DNA from: Gordonia neofelifaecis NRRL B-59395
GTDB taxonomy: Bacteria > Actinomycetota > Actinomycetes > Mycobacteriales > Mycobacteriaceae
Direction of reading: 5' to 3'
Assembly (NCBI RefSeq): GCF_000192435.1
Contig: NZ_AEUD01000023.1
Span: 1-39,401 of the forward strand
DNA: 39,401 nucleotides
Under the pieces are notes generated by a model. The model had not been told where the DNA came from. It saw nothing but the letters and a program-made list of their open reading frames with translations, and did no database searches. Positions 17,113-25,854 of this stretch are shown here, piece after piece. Position 1 is the first letter of the stretch. Each line of letters begins with the position of its first letter. A program made the position numbers and the translations under genes.

Positions 17113-17541
17113 GTGACCGAAACCGCCAAGCCCTCCGACGACGCCCCGGAAACCAAGGGCTCCGTCACCGCGAGCAACAGGCAGATCCGCAGCGCGCTGC
17201 TGCGCTACCGCATCTTCGCCTGGGTGACCGGCGTGTGGCTGCTCCTGCTCGTGGCCGAGATGGTCGTCGTAGCGCTGTCGGGTGGGTGGACGTGGTGGCA
17301 GACGGGCCTGACGGTGGTGCCCGCCGAGGGCGGAATCGTCGGCGTGATGAAACCGGTCCCGTTCGTCCACGGCTGGATCTACTTCATCTACCTGATCTGC
17401 ACCGTCGATCTCTCGATCAAGGTCCGCTGGTCGCTGCCGAAGCTGGTGCTCACCGCGATCGCCGGCACCATCCCGTTCCTGTCGTTCTGGTTCGAGCACA
17501 TCCGCACCCGCGAGGTCAAGGAAGAGTTCGGCATCGAGTAG
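17113..17541 (+). CDS. DUF3817 integral membrane protein
   Basis: A 142-residue protein with three membrane segments: FAWVTGVWLLLLVAEMVVVA, VHGWIYFIYLICTVDLSI, and LVLTAIAGTIPFLSFWFEHI. The motif VHGWIYFIYL and the ending SFWFEH..TREVKEE are typical of DUF3817 (Rv1342c in M. tuberculosis). The GTG at 17113 follows AAGGA by 7 bases; an ATG at 17098 is possible. It lies 44 bp after the lprD-like gene and is probably co-transcribed. A second DUF3817 protein is encoded at 32211-32585. No function is known. Confidence 0.85.
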   Translation: MTETAKPSDDAPETKGSVTASNRQIRSALLRYRIFAWVTGVWLLLLVAEMVVVALSGGWTWWQTGLTVVPAEGGIVGVMKPVPFVHGWIYFIYLICTVDLSIKVRWSLPKLVLTAIAGTIPFLSFWFEHIRTREVKEEFGIE

Positions 17542-17547
17542 AGCCGT

Positions 17548-17844
17548 TCAGTGGTCGCCTGTCTCGATCCCCAGCCGCTGCGCGGCAGCGCGGTACAGGA
17601 CGACCACCTCGCGACGGATCGATGCGCGGTCGGTGAGTTCCTCGGCCCAGGGCACGCGCACTGATCGGTGCGCGCCGTCGACCGTCGCCGTCCATTCCCC
17701 CGCGGCCGAGTCGAACCCGGTCATCGTTGCCGCCGTCGCCTCCGGCTCGGCGAAGGCCCGCACGATCGCGAGATTGTCGTCGGCGTGGTCGTCGTTCATG
17801 TGAGAGAGGACCGCGGCGACGACGGACTCGTCGAAGTCCGTCAC
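17548..17844 (-). CDS. DUF2470 domain protein
   Basis: A 98-residue protein made almost wholly of a DUF2470 domain: VLSHMNDDHADDNLAIVRAF and, further on, FDSAAGEWTATVDGAHRSVR. This domain is the C-terminal part of HugZ-type heme oxygenases and pyridoxamine-phosphate-oxidase-like heme-binding proteins; His in the HMNDDH motif is conserved. Its GTG overlaps the rdgB stop by 4 bases, making it the third gene of rph-rdgB-DUF2470. It ends 7 bp from the converging DUF3817 gene. A heme or iron link would fit the nearby irtAB, but this is inference. Confidence 0.8.
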   Translation of the reverse strand: MTDFDESVVAAVLSHMNDDHADDNLAIVRAFAEPEATAATMTGFDSAAGEWTATVDGAHRSVRVPWAEELTDRASIRREVVVLYRAAAQRLGIETGDH

Positions 17845-18464
17845 GACTGCCCCTCGGCGAGGGCCCGGAGCGCCGGAACCAACTGCGCCAGCGCCTTCCC
17901 GCGATGACTCAGTGCGTCCTTCTCCTCTGGCGCCAGCTCGGCGGACGTGCGGCCCGCGGCGATCTCGTCGTCGGGGATGAACAGGGGGTCGTAGCCGAAG
18001 CCGTTCGCGCCGCGCTCGTCGCGCAGGATGGTGCCGCGCCACTCGCCGCGAACGACGGCCTCCTCCCCGCCCGGTCGCACCAGCGCGCACACCGAGACGA
18101 ACGCCGCGCCGCGCCGCTCGGCGGGGACGTCGGCGAGTTGGGCGAGCAGGAGGTCGTTGTTGGCGGCGTCGCCCTTGCCGCCGCTCCACCGTGCGGAGAG
18201 CACGCCGGGCATCCCATTCAGCGCATCGACTGCTAGGCCCGAGTCGTCGGCCAGCGACGGCAGACCGGTCTGCGCGACCGCCGCGCGCGCCTTGATCAAC
18301 GCGTTGTCCTCGAAGGTCGCCCCGTCCTCCACCGGTTCCGGGTACGCGGCCACGTCTCCGAGGCCGAGCACCTCCAGCCCGGTGATGCCCGCGGCCTCCA
18401 CGACGCGTCGCAGCTCGGCGAGCTTCTTGGCGTTGTTCGAGGCGAGGAGGACCTTGCCGGTCAC
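17841..18464 (-). CDS. rdgB: RdgB/HAM1 non-canonical purine NTP pyrophosphatase
   Basis: A 207-residue enzyme that hydrolyses dITP, XTP and ITP to the monophosphate and pyrophosphate, keeping damaged purines out of DNA and RNA. Conserved parts are [40 protein letters not shown] (metal/substrate Asp), GVLSARWSG and GFGYDPLF, with SHRGKAL near the end. Length matches the family. The GTG at 18464 overlaps the rph stop by 4 bases, and its own stop overlaps the DUF2470 start the same way. Equivalent to M. tuberculosis Rv1341. Confidence 0.95.
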   Translation of the reverse strand: MTGKVLLASNNAKKLAELRRVVEAAGITGLEVLGLGDVAAYPEPVEDGATFEDNALIKARAAVAQTGLPSLADDSGLAVDALNGMPGVLSARWSGGKGDAANNDLLLAQLADVPAERRGAAFVSVCALVRPGGEEAVVRGEWRGTILRDERGANGFGYDPLFIPDDEIAAGRTSAELAPEEKDALSHRGKALAQLVPALRALAEGQS

Positions 18465-19219
18465 TGCGCGCCGCCCGGGAGCAGGCCCGGGTACGGCTGC
18501 GCGAGCACCTCGCGCTGCGCGGCGACGATGTTCTCGATGCCGGCGCACGCGACGTCGAGCATCTTGTCGAGCGTGCCGCGAGCGAAGGTCGCGCCCTCGC
18601 CGGTGCCCTGCACCTCGACGAGCGTGCCCGCATCGGTTGCGACGACGTTCATGTCGACCTCGGCGCGCGAATCCTCTTCGTACGGAAGGTCGAGGCGGAC
18701 GCGACCGTCGACGACGCCGACGCTGACCGCGGCGATGATGCACGACAGCGGCTGCGGGTCGGCGAGCTTGCCTCCCGCGCCGAGGTACGTGACCGCGTCG
18801 GCGAGCGCGACATACGCGCCGGTGATCGCGGCGGTCCGCGTACCGCCGTCGGCCTGCAGCACGTCGCAGTCGATCGCGATCGTGTTCTCGCCCAATGCGG
18901 CCAGGTCGATGCACGCGCGCAGCGAACGGCCGATCAGCCTGCTGATCTCGTGCGTCCGGCCGCCGATCTTGCCGCGCACCGACTCACGCTTCGAGCGCTC
19001 GTGCGTCGCGGCCGGGAGCATCGAGTACTCGGCGGTGAGCCAGCCGAGGCCCGAACCGCGCCGCCACGAGGGCACGCCCTCGGTGACGCTGGCCGTACAC
19101 ATGACGCGGGTGTTCCCGAACTCGACCAGTACCGAACCGGCCGGATGAGAGGTGAAACCGCGGGTGAACTTGATGGGCCGGAGTTCGTCGTCGGCCCTGC
19201 CGTCTGCTCGTGAAGTCAC
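18461..19219 (-). CDS. rph: ribonuclease PH
   Basis: A 252-residue phosphorolytic 3'-5' exoribonuclease that trims tRNA 3' ends. Family motifs: [58 protein letters not shown], and [20 protein letters not shown]. The GTG at 19219 is chosen because TAAGGT lies 7 bases upstream (19227-19232), giving a leaderless start, and the conserved N-terminus begins soon after. In M. tuberculosis, rphA follows Rv1339 directly. Here a tandem-repeat block of about 0.85 kb separates them, and rph seems to have its own promoter. It leads an operon with rdgB and DUF2470. Confidence 0.95.
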   Translation of the reverse strand: MTSRADGRADDELRPIKFTRGFTSHPAGSVLVEFGNTRVMCTASVTEGVPSWRRGSGLGWLTAEYSMLPAATHERSKRESVRGKIGGRTHEISRLIGRSLRACIDLAALGENTIAIDCDVLQADGGTRTAAITGAYVALADAVTYLGAGGKLADPQPLSCIIAAVSVGVVDGRVRLDLPYEEDSRAEVDMNVVATDAGTLVEVQGTGEGATFARGTLDKMLDVACAGIENIVAAQREVLAQPYPGLLPGGAQ

Positions 19220-19226
19220 GCCCCCG

Positions 19227-19232
19227 ACCTTA
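19227..19232 (-). promoter_or_regulatory. -10 element of leaderless rph
   Basis: On the minus strand, TAAGGT lies 7 bases before the GTG of rph, on the rph side of the tandem repeats. It would let rph-rdgB-DUF2470 be transcribed independently of the operon upstream. Confidence 0.45.
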
Positions 19233-19278
19233 CTGGACACTCCGACATATCCGCCGGTGAGGACGACGTGCCCCCGCA

Positions 19279-20121
19279 ACCGCGCAACTCCGCGACGAAC
19301 GCGCGGTCAGCGAGCGCGCGCCCGTCGTCGAACTGAGCGGATGCAACGAACGACCGCATCCGCGTAACCCACCGCCAGAAGCCGGCTTCACAACCCAGCT
19401 TCTAACGGCGGACTACGCGGATACCCCAGCAACGACCACCCCAGCCCGAGTGCCGAGGCTTCGACACGCTCCTCACTGCGTTCGTCGCGGCTCAACCAGC
19501 GAATCCGCCGCATCCGCGCAACTCCGCGACGAACGCGCGATCAGCGAGCGCGCGCCCGTCATCGAACTGAGCGGATACAACGAACGACCGCATCCGCGTA
19601 ACCCACCGCCAGAAGCCGGCTTCACAACCCAGCTTCTAACGGCCGGCTACGCGGATACCCAGCAACGACCATCCCAGCCCGGGTGCCGAGGTTTCGACAC
19701 CCTCCTCACTGCGTTCGTCGCGGCTCAACCAGCGAATCCGCCGCATCCGCGCAACTCCGCGACGAACGCGCGATCAGCGAGCGCGCGCCCGTCATCGAAC
19801 TGAGCGGATACAACGAACGACCGCATCCGCGTAACCCACCGCCAGAAGCCGGCTTCACAACCCAGCTTCTAACGGCGGACTACGCGGATACCCCAGCAAC
19901 GACCACCCCAGCCCGGGTGCCGAAGTTTCGACACCCTCCTCACTGCGTTCGTCGCGGCTCAACCAGCGAATCCGCCGCATCCGCGCAACTCCGCGACGAA
20001 CGCGCGATCAGCGAGCGCGCGCCCGTCGTCGAACTGCGCGGATACCCAACAACGACCACCCCAGCCCGAGTGCCGAAGTTTCGACACCCTCCTCACTGCG
20101 TTCGTCGCGGCTCAACCAGCG
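19279..20121. repeat. about 234-bp tandem repeat, three full copies plus one shortened copy
   Basis: Units begin with CCGCGCAACTCCGCGACGAA near 19279, 19513, 19746 and 19980, giving periods of 234, 233 and 234 bp. Copies differ by few substitutions and one C-run indel. The fourth lacks about 81 bp internally. Each unit holds the inverted repeat GAAGCCGGCTTC and a piece related to the dispersed GGTTGAG...GTCGAAACC family. Open frames run through it because the period is a multiple of three, but they have no start signal, no protein-like composition and no family resemblance. It lies between the Rv1339-like gene and rph and resembles a minisatellite (VNTR) locus. Confidence 0.85.
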
Positions 20122-20136
20122 GAACGACCGCCCGAC

Positions 20137-20913
20137 TCAGCAGACCGGCTTACGCACCTCGATGACCTGGCCCTGGTGGACGAGCTGGAGGGGGCCGGCG
20201 TATTCGCCGGAGGCCTCGTCGAGGATGGCGGCGGAGTCGGCCCAGGGCACGACGTGGGTCAGGGCGAGCGAGCGCACCTTCGCGCGGTGTGCCACCTGTC
20301 CGGCTTCGACGCCGGACAGATGCAGGCCCTCGGGGCGCACGCCGGGCTCGTGAGTCCACGACGCCTCGCAGAGGAAGAGGTCCGAGTCGCGAGCCAGGTC
20401 GACGACCTCGTCGCAGATCCCGGTGTCGCCGCTGTAGACGAGGACCTCGCCGTCGGGGCCGGTGATCCGCAGGCCGAACGTGCTCGGCGGATGGTTCACT
20501 TTGAACGGCTCGATGTGCAGGCCGTGGATCTCGACCGGCTCGCGGTCGACCCACTCGCGGACGTCGTAGGTGTCCGACAGGTCGTCGACCTCACCGGGAT
20601 ACTCGGAGGCGCCGGCGCCGACCCGGACCGCCGTGCCTGCCGGTCCGTACAGGAGCGAGCGCTCCGTCGCGGGAGTCGGCGCCCAACGGCGCCAGACGAG
20701 CATCGCGGGCAGATCCATGCAGTGGTCGGCGTGCAGATGGCTGAGCAGAACCGCGACCCGATTCGGGTCCGCGTGCTGCTGCAACTCGCCGAAGACGCCG
20801 TGTCCGCAGTCGATCAGAACAGGCTGATGCCCGTCGGCCTGAACCAGGTAGCCGGAGCACGGCGCCCCGGGGCCGTTCACACTCCCCGAACACCCGAGCA
20901 CCGTCAAACGCAT
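20137..20913 (-). CDS. metallo-beta-lactamase-fold phosphodiesterase (Rv1339-like)
   Basis: A 258-residue enzyme of the metallo-beta-lactamase / RNase Z-like fold. The metal motif HLHADH is at residues 59-64. VYSGDTGICDEVVDLA supplies the bridging Asp, and further His ligands lie in FKVNHPPSTF and in the ALTHVVPW motif. It matches M. tuberculosis Rv1339 closely in order and motif, including FLCEASWTHEPG. Rv1339 has been described as an atypical cyclic-nucleotide (cAMP) phosphodiesterase, so cAMP turnover is the likely role. The ATG at 20913 begins the conserved MRLTVLGCSGS; the longer frame adds three residues. It follows murI in the operon. Confidence 0.88.
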   Translation of the reverse strand: MRLTVLGCSGSVNGPGAPCSGYLVQADGHQPVLIDCGHGVFGELQQHADPNRVAVLLSHLHADHCMDLPAMLVWRRWAPTPATERSLLYGPAGTAVRVGAGASEYPGEVDDLSDTYDVREWVDREPVEIHGLHIEPFKVNHPPSTFGLRITGPDGEVLVYSGDTGICDEVVDLARDSDLFLCEASWTHEPGVRPEGLHLSGVEAGQVAHRAKVRSLALTHVVPWADSAAILDEASGEYAGPLQLVHQGQVIEVRKPVC

Positions 20914-21018
20914 GGCCAACACTCTGCCATGCCGACCCGAGAATCCGGCATCGAACCGGCCTCTTGTGACCGGTGAGTTGGTCCCGTGCCGACGGTGCGG
21001 AAGGCCACACGGCAGTGG

Positions 21019-21822
21019 TCAGAAGTGCTCCACGTGACCCACCGAAGGTCCCAAGAACCTGGTCGAGAGCTTGCGGAAGGATTCGGGATCGCCGGTCGCG
21101 GAGAACTGGCGACGCGCCTGCCTATTCGTGTGCGGATGCAGCGTGTCGCTCTCGGTCAGCACGCGGAACGTGTCCTTGGCAGTCTCCTCGGCGCTGGAGA
21201 CGAGCGTGACCTCGTCGCCCATCACCAGTTGGACCACGCCGGACAGCAGTGGGTAGTGCGTGCAGCCCAGGACCAGGGTGTCCACGTCCGCCTCCTGCAG
21301 CGGCTCCAGGTAGCCCTCGGCGAGTCCGAGGATCTGACGGCCGCTCGTGATGCCGCGTTCCACGAAGTCGACGAAGCGCGGGCACGGGACCGCGGTGATC
21401 TCCACGTCGCGCGCGGCGGCGAACGAGTCCTGGTAGGCGCGCGAGGCGATGGTCGCCTCGGTGCCGATCACGCCGATTCGGCCGGTCTTGGTCGCGACCA
21501 CGGCGCGACGCACCGCGGGCAGGATCACTTCGATCACCGGAATCGGCGCGTAGCGTTCGCGCGCATCCCGCAGACAGGCCGCCGACGCGGTGTTGCAGGC
21601 GATGACGATCGCCTTGACGCCACGCTGAACGAGTTCGTCGCCGATCGCGAGCGCGTGCTTGCGGATCTCCGGAATGCTCAACGGCCCGTAGGGACCGTTC
21701 GCGGTGTCGCCGATGTAGATGATGTCCTCGTCCGGCAGCTGATCGATGATCGCGCGCGCGACGGTGAGGCCGCCGACGCCCGAGTCGAAGATGCCGATGG
21801 GACCGGTTCCCAGCTCGGTTAT
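21019..21822 (-). CDS. murI: glutamate racemase, apparent ATA start
   Basis: A 267-residue enzyme that makes D-glutamate for peptidoglycan. Catalytic parts are [12 protein letters not shown] (Asp near 13), [12 protein letters not shown] (Cys near 76) and [13 protein letters not shown] (Cys near 187, His near 189). The protein aligns from the start with M. tuberculosis MurI. No ATG, GTG or TTG lies at the expected place. A strong AAGGGAGG ends 6 bases before ATA (21820-21822), where homologs have their start. The junction with the rhomboid stop reads ATAA rather than the usual ATGA. Either AUA is used to initiate, at low efficiency, or one base is wrong or mutated. Farther upstream the frame is open but reads antisense-like sequence of the neighbours. 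Confidence 0.88.
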   Translation of the reverse strand: MTELGTGPIGIFDSGVGGLTVARAIIDQLPDEDIIYIGDTANGPYGPLSIPEIRKHALAIGDELVQRGVKAIVIACNTASAACLRDARERYAPIPVIEVILPAVRRAVVATKTGRIGVIGTEATIASRAYQDSFAAARDVEITAVPCPRFVDFVERGITSGRQILGLAEGYLEPLQEADVDTLVLGCTHYPLLSGVVQLVMGDEVTLVSSAEETAKDTFRVLTESDTLHPHTNRQARRQFSATGDPESFRKLSTRFLGPSVGHVEHF

Positions 21823-22472
21823 CGCGGGCCTCCCTTGAGTTCTGGTCGAGTGCGCGCGGAGCCGCCGGCATCGCGTCGATCCGACAGCATCCAGGCCGCC
21901 AGCACACCGCCGACCGCCCCGAACAGATGTCCCTGCCACGACACTCCGTCGCCGTGAGGCAGTACACCCCACAGGATTCCACCGTAGACCGCGAGCAGGA
22001 CGACGCCGCCGAGGACCTGCCAGACGTCGCGGTTGAACAGCCCCCGGATCAACAGGTACGACAACCAGCCGAAGACGATCCCGGACGCACCGATCGTCAC
22101 CGACCCCGACGGCGCCGTCAGCCAGACGCCGAAGCCGCTGACCACCCACACGATCGCCGTGACCCAGAGGAAACGGCCCGACATCAGGAGCAGGAATCCG
22201 AGCACCACGCCCGGAATCAGGTTGCCGATCAGGTGCGCGAAGTCCGCGTGCAGCAGCGGCGCCCAGAGGATGCCGTCGAGGCCCGACAGCTGTCGCGGCA
22301 CGATGCCGTACTCGTCGAGGTCCCCACCGATCGCCATGTCGATCGCCTCGATCACCAGCAACACGACGGCGATGACGCCCATCGTGATGCCCGACCGCTC
22401 CCACTTGGGCATCGGCGACCCGCTCGGCTCCGGGAGGCGAGGGGCGGACGGCGACTCGATCCCGCCGCTCAT
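21819..22472 (-). CDS. rhomboid-family intramembrane serine protease
   Basis: A 217-residue membrane protease. About six helices are visible. The catalytic Ser is in GASGIVFG (about residue 130), the catalytic His in [11 protein letters not shown] (about 182), and the oxyanion-region HLIGNLIPG motif includes an Asn (about 84). It cleaves membrane helices of unknown substrates. It corresponds to M. tuberculosis Rv1337, upstream of murI. The ATG at 22472 overlaps the stop of the P1 peptidase gene by 4 bases (ATGA). In M. tuberculosis, mec-cysO-cysM lie between these two genes; here they are absent. Confidence 0.9.
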   Translation of the reverse strand: MSGGIESPSAPRLPEPSGSPMPKWERSGITMGVIAVVLLVIEAIDMAIGGDLDEYGIVPRQLSGLDGILWAPLLHADFAHLIGNLIPGVVLGFLLLMSGRFLWVTAIVWVVSGFGVWLTAPSGSVTIGASGIVFGWLSYLLIRGLFNRDVWQVLGGVVLLAVYGGILWGVLPHGDGVSWQGHLFGAVGGVLAAWMLSDRRDAGGSARTRPELKGGPR

Positions 22473-23569
22473 GCGTCGCCGAAGGCGGAGAACAGGACGT
22501 CGCGATACGCCGGGATCCCGGCGACGCCGGTCGCGGACACGACCGCCGACACGATCGCGCGCTGCACGACCGTCGCGGACGCCTCGGCGAGCGCGGCGAC
22601 GATCGCCGTGTCCGGATCCATGCCGGGCGGCACGTCGACGGCGGCGTCCGGGTCCGCGGCCTTCTCCCCCGTCGCGACGGCGAACAGGGTGTCGCCGTCG
22701 AGCGGCGAATGGGCCGGCCGGACCGCGCGAGCCAGGCCGTCGTGGCCGGCCATCGCCAATCGCCGTGTGCTCGCGACCGACAGCGCCGCATCGGTCGCGA
22801 CCACACCGATCGTCGTATTGAGGACGGTGCCCTTGGCGGTGAGCTCGGCGAGCCGCTTGATCTCCAGCTGCTTCGGCGCCCGGAGACGGTGCAGGTCCAG
22901 GTCGTCGGCCGCCCACGGCAGCCCCGTCGACGGGTCGATCACCCCGCCGACCGGATTCGCGACCACCAGCGCGCCGACGGTCAGCCCGCGCGCCGGGCCC
23001 TCCGGCACGGTGACCGATGCGGTGCCGACGCCGCCTTTGAGCGCGCCGGCGCGGGCACCGACACCGGCCCCGACCGATCCGATCGCGAAGTCCGTGCGGG
23101 CGGCGGCCAGGGCCCGTGCGCCGAAGTCGGCGGTCGGCCGGTTCTCCCAGCGGCCCACCGGGAGGTCGAAGATCACGGCGGCCGGCACGATCGGGACCAC
23201 GTGGCCCTGGCGGTCCATCGGCAGGCCGACACCGGCCTCCTCGAGTCCGCGCATGACGCCGTCCGCCGCCGCCAGACCGTAGGCGCTGCCGCCGGTCAGC
23301 ACGATCGCGTCGGCGCCACGCACGGTGTTCACCGGATCGAGCAGGTCGGTCTCTCGAGTGCCCGGACCGCCGCCGCGGACGTCGACCGCCGTCGCAGAGC
23401 CGCGCGGCAGCGTCACGACGGTCGTGCCGGTGGCCCACCCGCGTCCCGGCTCGGTCGGCGTCGCGAGGACCACCTCGTCGTCGAGTCGATGCCAATGGCC
23501 CACCGCGACGCCCGCGACATCGCTGAGCCGATTGCCCGGACGCGACACCGATCCGGACGGCACGCTCAC
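22469..23569 (-). CDS. P1/S58-family N-terminal nucleophile hydrolase (NylC/DmpA-like)
   Basis: A 366-residue Ntn-type hydrolase of the P1 (S58) family that includes L-aminopeptidase DmpA and 6-aminohexanoate-oligomer hydrolase NylC. The likely self-cleavage site is in [15 protein letters not shown], between Asn about 251 and Thr about 252, giving an N-terminal Thr nucleophile as in NylC. Other family features are [31 protein letters not shown] and GGVGTASV. It corresponds to M. tuberculosis Rv1333. The GTG at 23569 overlaps the DUF2017 stop by 4 bases. The natural substrate is unknown; small peptides are likely. Confidence 0.88.
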   Translation of the reverse strand: MSVPSGSVSRPGNRLSDVAGVAVGHWHRLDDEVVLATPTEPGRGWATGTTVVTLPRGSATAVDVRGGGPGTRETDLLDPVNTVRGADAIVLTGGSAYGLAAADGVMRGLEEAGVGLPMDRQGHVVPIVPAAVIFDLPVGRWENRPTADFGARALAAARTDFAIGSVGAGVGARAGALKGGVGTASVTVPEGPARGLTVGALVVANPVGGVIDPSTGLPWAADDLDLHRLRAPKQLEIKRLAELTAKGTVLNTTIGVVATDAALSVASTRRLAMAGHDGLARAVRPAHSPLDGDTLFAVATGEKAADPDAAVDVPPGMDPDTAIVAALAEASATVVQRAIVSAVVSATGVAGIPAYRDVLFSAFGDA

Positions 23570-24210
23570 CACTGCGGGCCCCAGTCCCCCTGTCCCAGGT
23601 CGCCCTGCGACGGATCCTCGGGCTGCGTCCACTCCGCCGACATCAGCGCCTCGACCAGCAGTCCCTGGACTACCGACAGCCAGTCGTAGACGTCCTGGTG
23701 GGCGGCGTGCGGATGATCGGGCGGGAGCTTCGACGGCTCGTCGGTGATGCCCAGCATCGCGCCGAGCGCCAACCGGATGTCGGTCAGTGCGGTGAGCCAG
23801 CAGTCGGCCTGCTCCTCGGTGAGCGAGACGTCGCCGCCGTCGCCGGGCAGGGTGTCGAGAACGACGCCGGCCGCCGCGAGTTTGGCGTCGATGATCTGCG
23901 GCTCGTTGACGCTGCGCAGACCGCCGTTGAGGTCTGCCGCGATCGGGCCCGCCACCATCTCCGGCTCCTGATCCGGCCGGTGGAAGTCCGGGAGCAGCCG
24001 GCCGAGGGTGACGTCGTCCGGCGCGCGGCTGTGCCCGGTGGCGATGCCCGTCAGCTCCGACAGCGCGTCGCGCGGCGCGGTCTCCGACCGCTCGTTCAGC
24101 AGTTCGGTGATCGACTCGACCATCGACGCCAGCAGTTGGCATTCGTAGTTCTCGAGGTTCGAGCAGATGCGGACGTCGTCGCCCGCACCGATCCGCCGCC
24201 AGGTCCGCAT
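23566..24210 (-). CDS. DUF2017 domain protein
   Basis: A 214-residue soluble protein of the actinobacterial DUF2017 family, corresponding to Rv1332, which was once annotated as a regulator. No helix-turn-helix is visible. Conserved stretches include NLENYECQLLASMVESITEL, LGRLLPDFHRPD and ALTDIRLALGAMLG, and the tail is Gly/Gln-rich. The ATG overlaps the clpS stop by one base (TGATG). Always lying next to clpS, it may work with ClpS in adaptor-mediated proteolysis, but this is inference from context. Confidence 0.85.
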   Translation of the reverse strand: MRTWRRIGAGDDVRICSNLENYECQLLASMVESITELLNERSETAPRDALSELTGIATGHSRAPDDVTLGRLLPDFHRPDQEPEMVAGPIAADLNGGLRSVNEPQIIDAKLAAAGVVLDTLPGDGGDVSLTEEQADCWLTALTDIRLALGAMLGITDEPSKLPPDHPHAAHQDVYDWLSVVQGLLVEALMSAEWTQPEDPSQGDLGQGDWGPQW

Positions 24211-24512
24211 CAGGAGTCGTGCTGCATGGTCGCCCACAGACCGGCCGCATGCAGTTTGCGGACGTCGGCCTCCATCTTCACGCGGTCGCCACTGGAGACG
24301 ACCGCCTTCCCCTCGGTGTGCACCTGCATCATCAACGCCTTGGCCTTCTCCTCGGAGTAGCCGAACACCTTCTGGAACACATAGGCGACGTAGTTCATCA
24401 GGTTCACCGGGTCGTCCCACACCAACGTCACCCACGGGCGGTCGTGCGTCACCTCGGGTTCTGCCACCGCGGTACCGGTGGCAGTACCTGGGGTCGCCTC
24501 ATCGCGCGCCAT
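24210..24512 (-). CDS. clpS: ClpS adaptor for N-degron proteolysis
   Basis: A 100-residue adaptor that delivers proteins with N-terminal Leu, Phe, Tyr or Trp to ClpC/ClpA-ClpP. The core motif [20 protein letters not shown], with the Asn/Met substrate-pocket residues, is followed by [20 protein letters not shown] and ending [13 protein letters not shown]. Its ATG at 24512 is 7 bases from TACCCT on the minus strand, so the transcript is probably leaderless. It heads the six-gene minus-strand operon down to the Rv1339-like gene and shares its promoter element with pncB. Confidence 0.95.
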   Translation of the reverse strand: MARDEATPGTATGTAVAEPEVTHDRPWVTLVWDDPVNLMNYVAYVFQKVFGYSEEKAKALMMQVHTEGKAVVSSGDRVKMEADVRKLHAAGLWATMQHDS

Positions 24513-24518
24513 GAGTAA

Positions 24519-24525
24519 TAGGGTA
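24519..24525. promoter_or_regulatory. bidirectional -10 element of clpS and pncB
   Basis: TAGGGTA reads as -10 TAGGGT on the plus strand (24519-24524) and TACCCT on the minus strand (24520-24525). Each is exactly 7 bases from a start codon: GTG 24532 for pncB and ATG 24512 for clpS. No other space exists for separate promoters, because the coding regions are only 19 bp apart. Confidence 0.65.
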
Positions 24526-24531
24526 GCGAAG

Positions 24532-25854
24532 GTGACCAGTACCGCGCTGCTGACCGATCATTACGAGCTGACCATGCTGTCGGCTGCCCTGCAGGCCGGG
24601 ACGGCCCAGCGCAGCTGTGTGTTCGAGGTCTTCGCACGCAGGCTTCCGGACGGTCGTCGGTACGGCGTCGTCGCAGGCACGGGCCGAGTTCTCGACGCCT
24701 TGGACGGCTTCCGTTTCGGGGCCGAGGAGATCGACGCGCTGCGCGGAGTGGTCGACGCGGACACGCTCGACTGGCTCTCCGACTACCGGTTCTCCGGCGA
24801 GATCGACGGGTACCGCGAGGGCGAGCTGTACTTCCCCGGTTCGCCGATCATGACCGTCCGCGGCGGCTTCGCCGAAGCGGTGATCCTCGAGACGGTGATC
24901 CTGTCGATCCTCAATCACGACAGCGCGATCGCCTCGGCGGCCGCGCGCATGGTGAGCGCCGCCGCCGGTCGGCCGATCATCGAGATGGGCGGGCGACGGA
25001 CCCATGAGCGCGCCGCCGTCGCCTCGGCTCGCGCCGCCTACCTGGCGGGCGTCGACGCGACCAGCAATCTGGAGGCCGCCCGCACCTACGGCGTCCCCAG
25101 CGCGGGGACGGCGGCGCACGCCTTCACCCTGTCGTTCGCACACGCCGACGGCAGCGACGAGCGGGCCGCGTTCGCCGCACAGATCGACGCGCTCGGCGTC
25201 GGCACGACCCTCCTGGTCGACACCTACGACATCACCACCGGAGTCCGGAACGCGATCGAGGTGGCGGGCACCTCGCTCGGCGCCGTCCGCATCGACTCCG
25301 GCGACCTCGGCGTCCTCGCGCGCCAGGTCCGACAGCAGCTCGACGATCTCGGGGCGACCGAGACCAAGATCGTGGTCTCCGGCGATCTCGACGAGTACGC
25401 GATCGCGTCGCTGCGCGCGGAACCCGTCGACATCTACGGCGTGGGCACCTCGCTGGTCACCGGCAGCGGCTCGCCGACGGCCGGGATGGTGTACAAGCTC
25501 GTCGAGGTCGACGGCGTACCCGTCGCGAAGCGGTCCAGCCGCAAGGAGAGCCACGGCGGCGGCAAGCGCGCCGTCCGCGTCGCCCGGGCCACCGGCACCA
25601 TCGTCGAAGAGGTGATCCTGCGCGACGACGCCCCCGCCGACGTGCGCATTCCGGGTACCGACGGGCTCGACGTCCGAGACCTCCAGATCCCACTGGTCCG
25701 GGGCGGCGTCCGGGTGGCGGCCCCGCCTACACTGGAGGAGTCGCGCGGGCACCTCGCACATGCGCTCGTCACCCTCCCCTGGGAGGGACTCGGACTCAGT
25801 CACGGCGATCCCGCGATCCCCACCCGCTACCTGAACGAACCGGAGAGTCGATGA
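24532..25854 (+). CDS. pncB: nicotinate phosphoribosyltransferase
   Basis: A 440-residue enzyme of NAD salvage that makes nicotinate mononucleotide from nicotinate, PRPP and ATP. It starts [19 protein letters not shown], a hallmark. [14 protein letters not shown] lies in the middle, [16 protein letters not shown] and [15 protein letters not shown] follow, and [13 protein letters not shown] binds the phosphate. The GTG at 24532 follows TAGGGT by 7 bases and is probably leaderless; an ATG at 24511 would overlap the clpS start. It leads the pncB-pncA-dinG-glgB cluster, which pairs the two steps from nicotinamide to nicotinate mononucleotide. Confidence 0.95.
   Translation: MTSTALLTDHYELTMLSAALQAGTAQRSCVFEVFARRLPDGRRYGVVAGTGRVLDALDGFRFGAEEIDALRGVVDADTLDWLSDYRFSGEIDGYREGELYFPGSPIMTVRGGFAEAVILETVILSILNHDSAIASAAARMVSAAAGRPIIEMGGRRTHERAAVASARAAYLAGVDATSNLEAARTYGVPSAGTAAHAFTLSFAHADGSDERAAFAAQIDALGVGTTLLVDTYDITTGVRNAIEVAGTSLGAVRIDSGDLGVLARQVRQQLDDLGATETKIVVSGDLDEYAIASLRAEPVDIYGVGTSLVTGSGSPTAGMVYKLVEVDGVPVAKRSSRKESHGGGKRAVRVARATGTIVEEVILRDDAPADVRIPGTDGLDVRDLQIPLVRGGVRVAAPPTLEESRGHLAHALVTLPWEGLGLSHGDPAIPTRYLNEPESR

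Noticed and set aside
19279-20121. CRISPR array
   Set aside because: Units are 234 bp, nearly identical along their whole length, with no short repeats separated by unique spacers and no cas genes nearby.
19450-20165. Open reading frames running through the tandem repeats, coding for Arg/Pro-rich repeated peptides
   Set aside because: They stay open only because the period is a multiple of three. They lack a start signal and family resemblance, and a 1-base shorter copy breaks the frame.
21822-22806. murI start far upstream inside the rhomboid and peptidase genes
   Set aside because: The sequence there is Arg-rich out-of-frame reading of those genes. The conserved MurI N-terminus begins at 21822.
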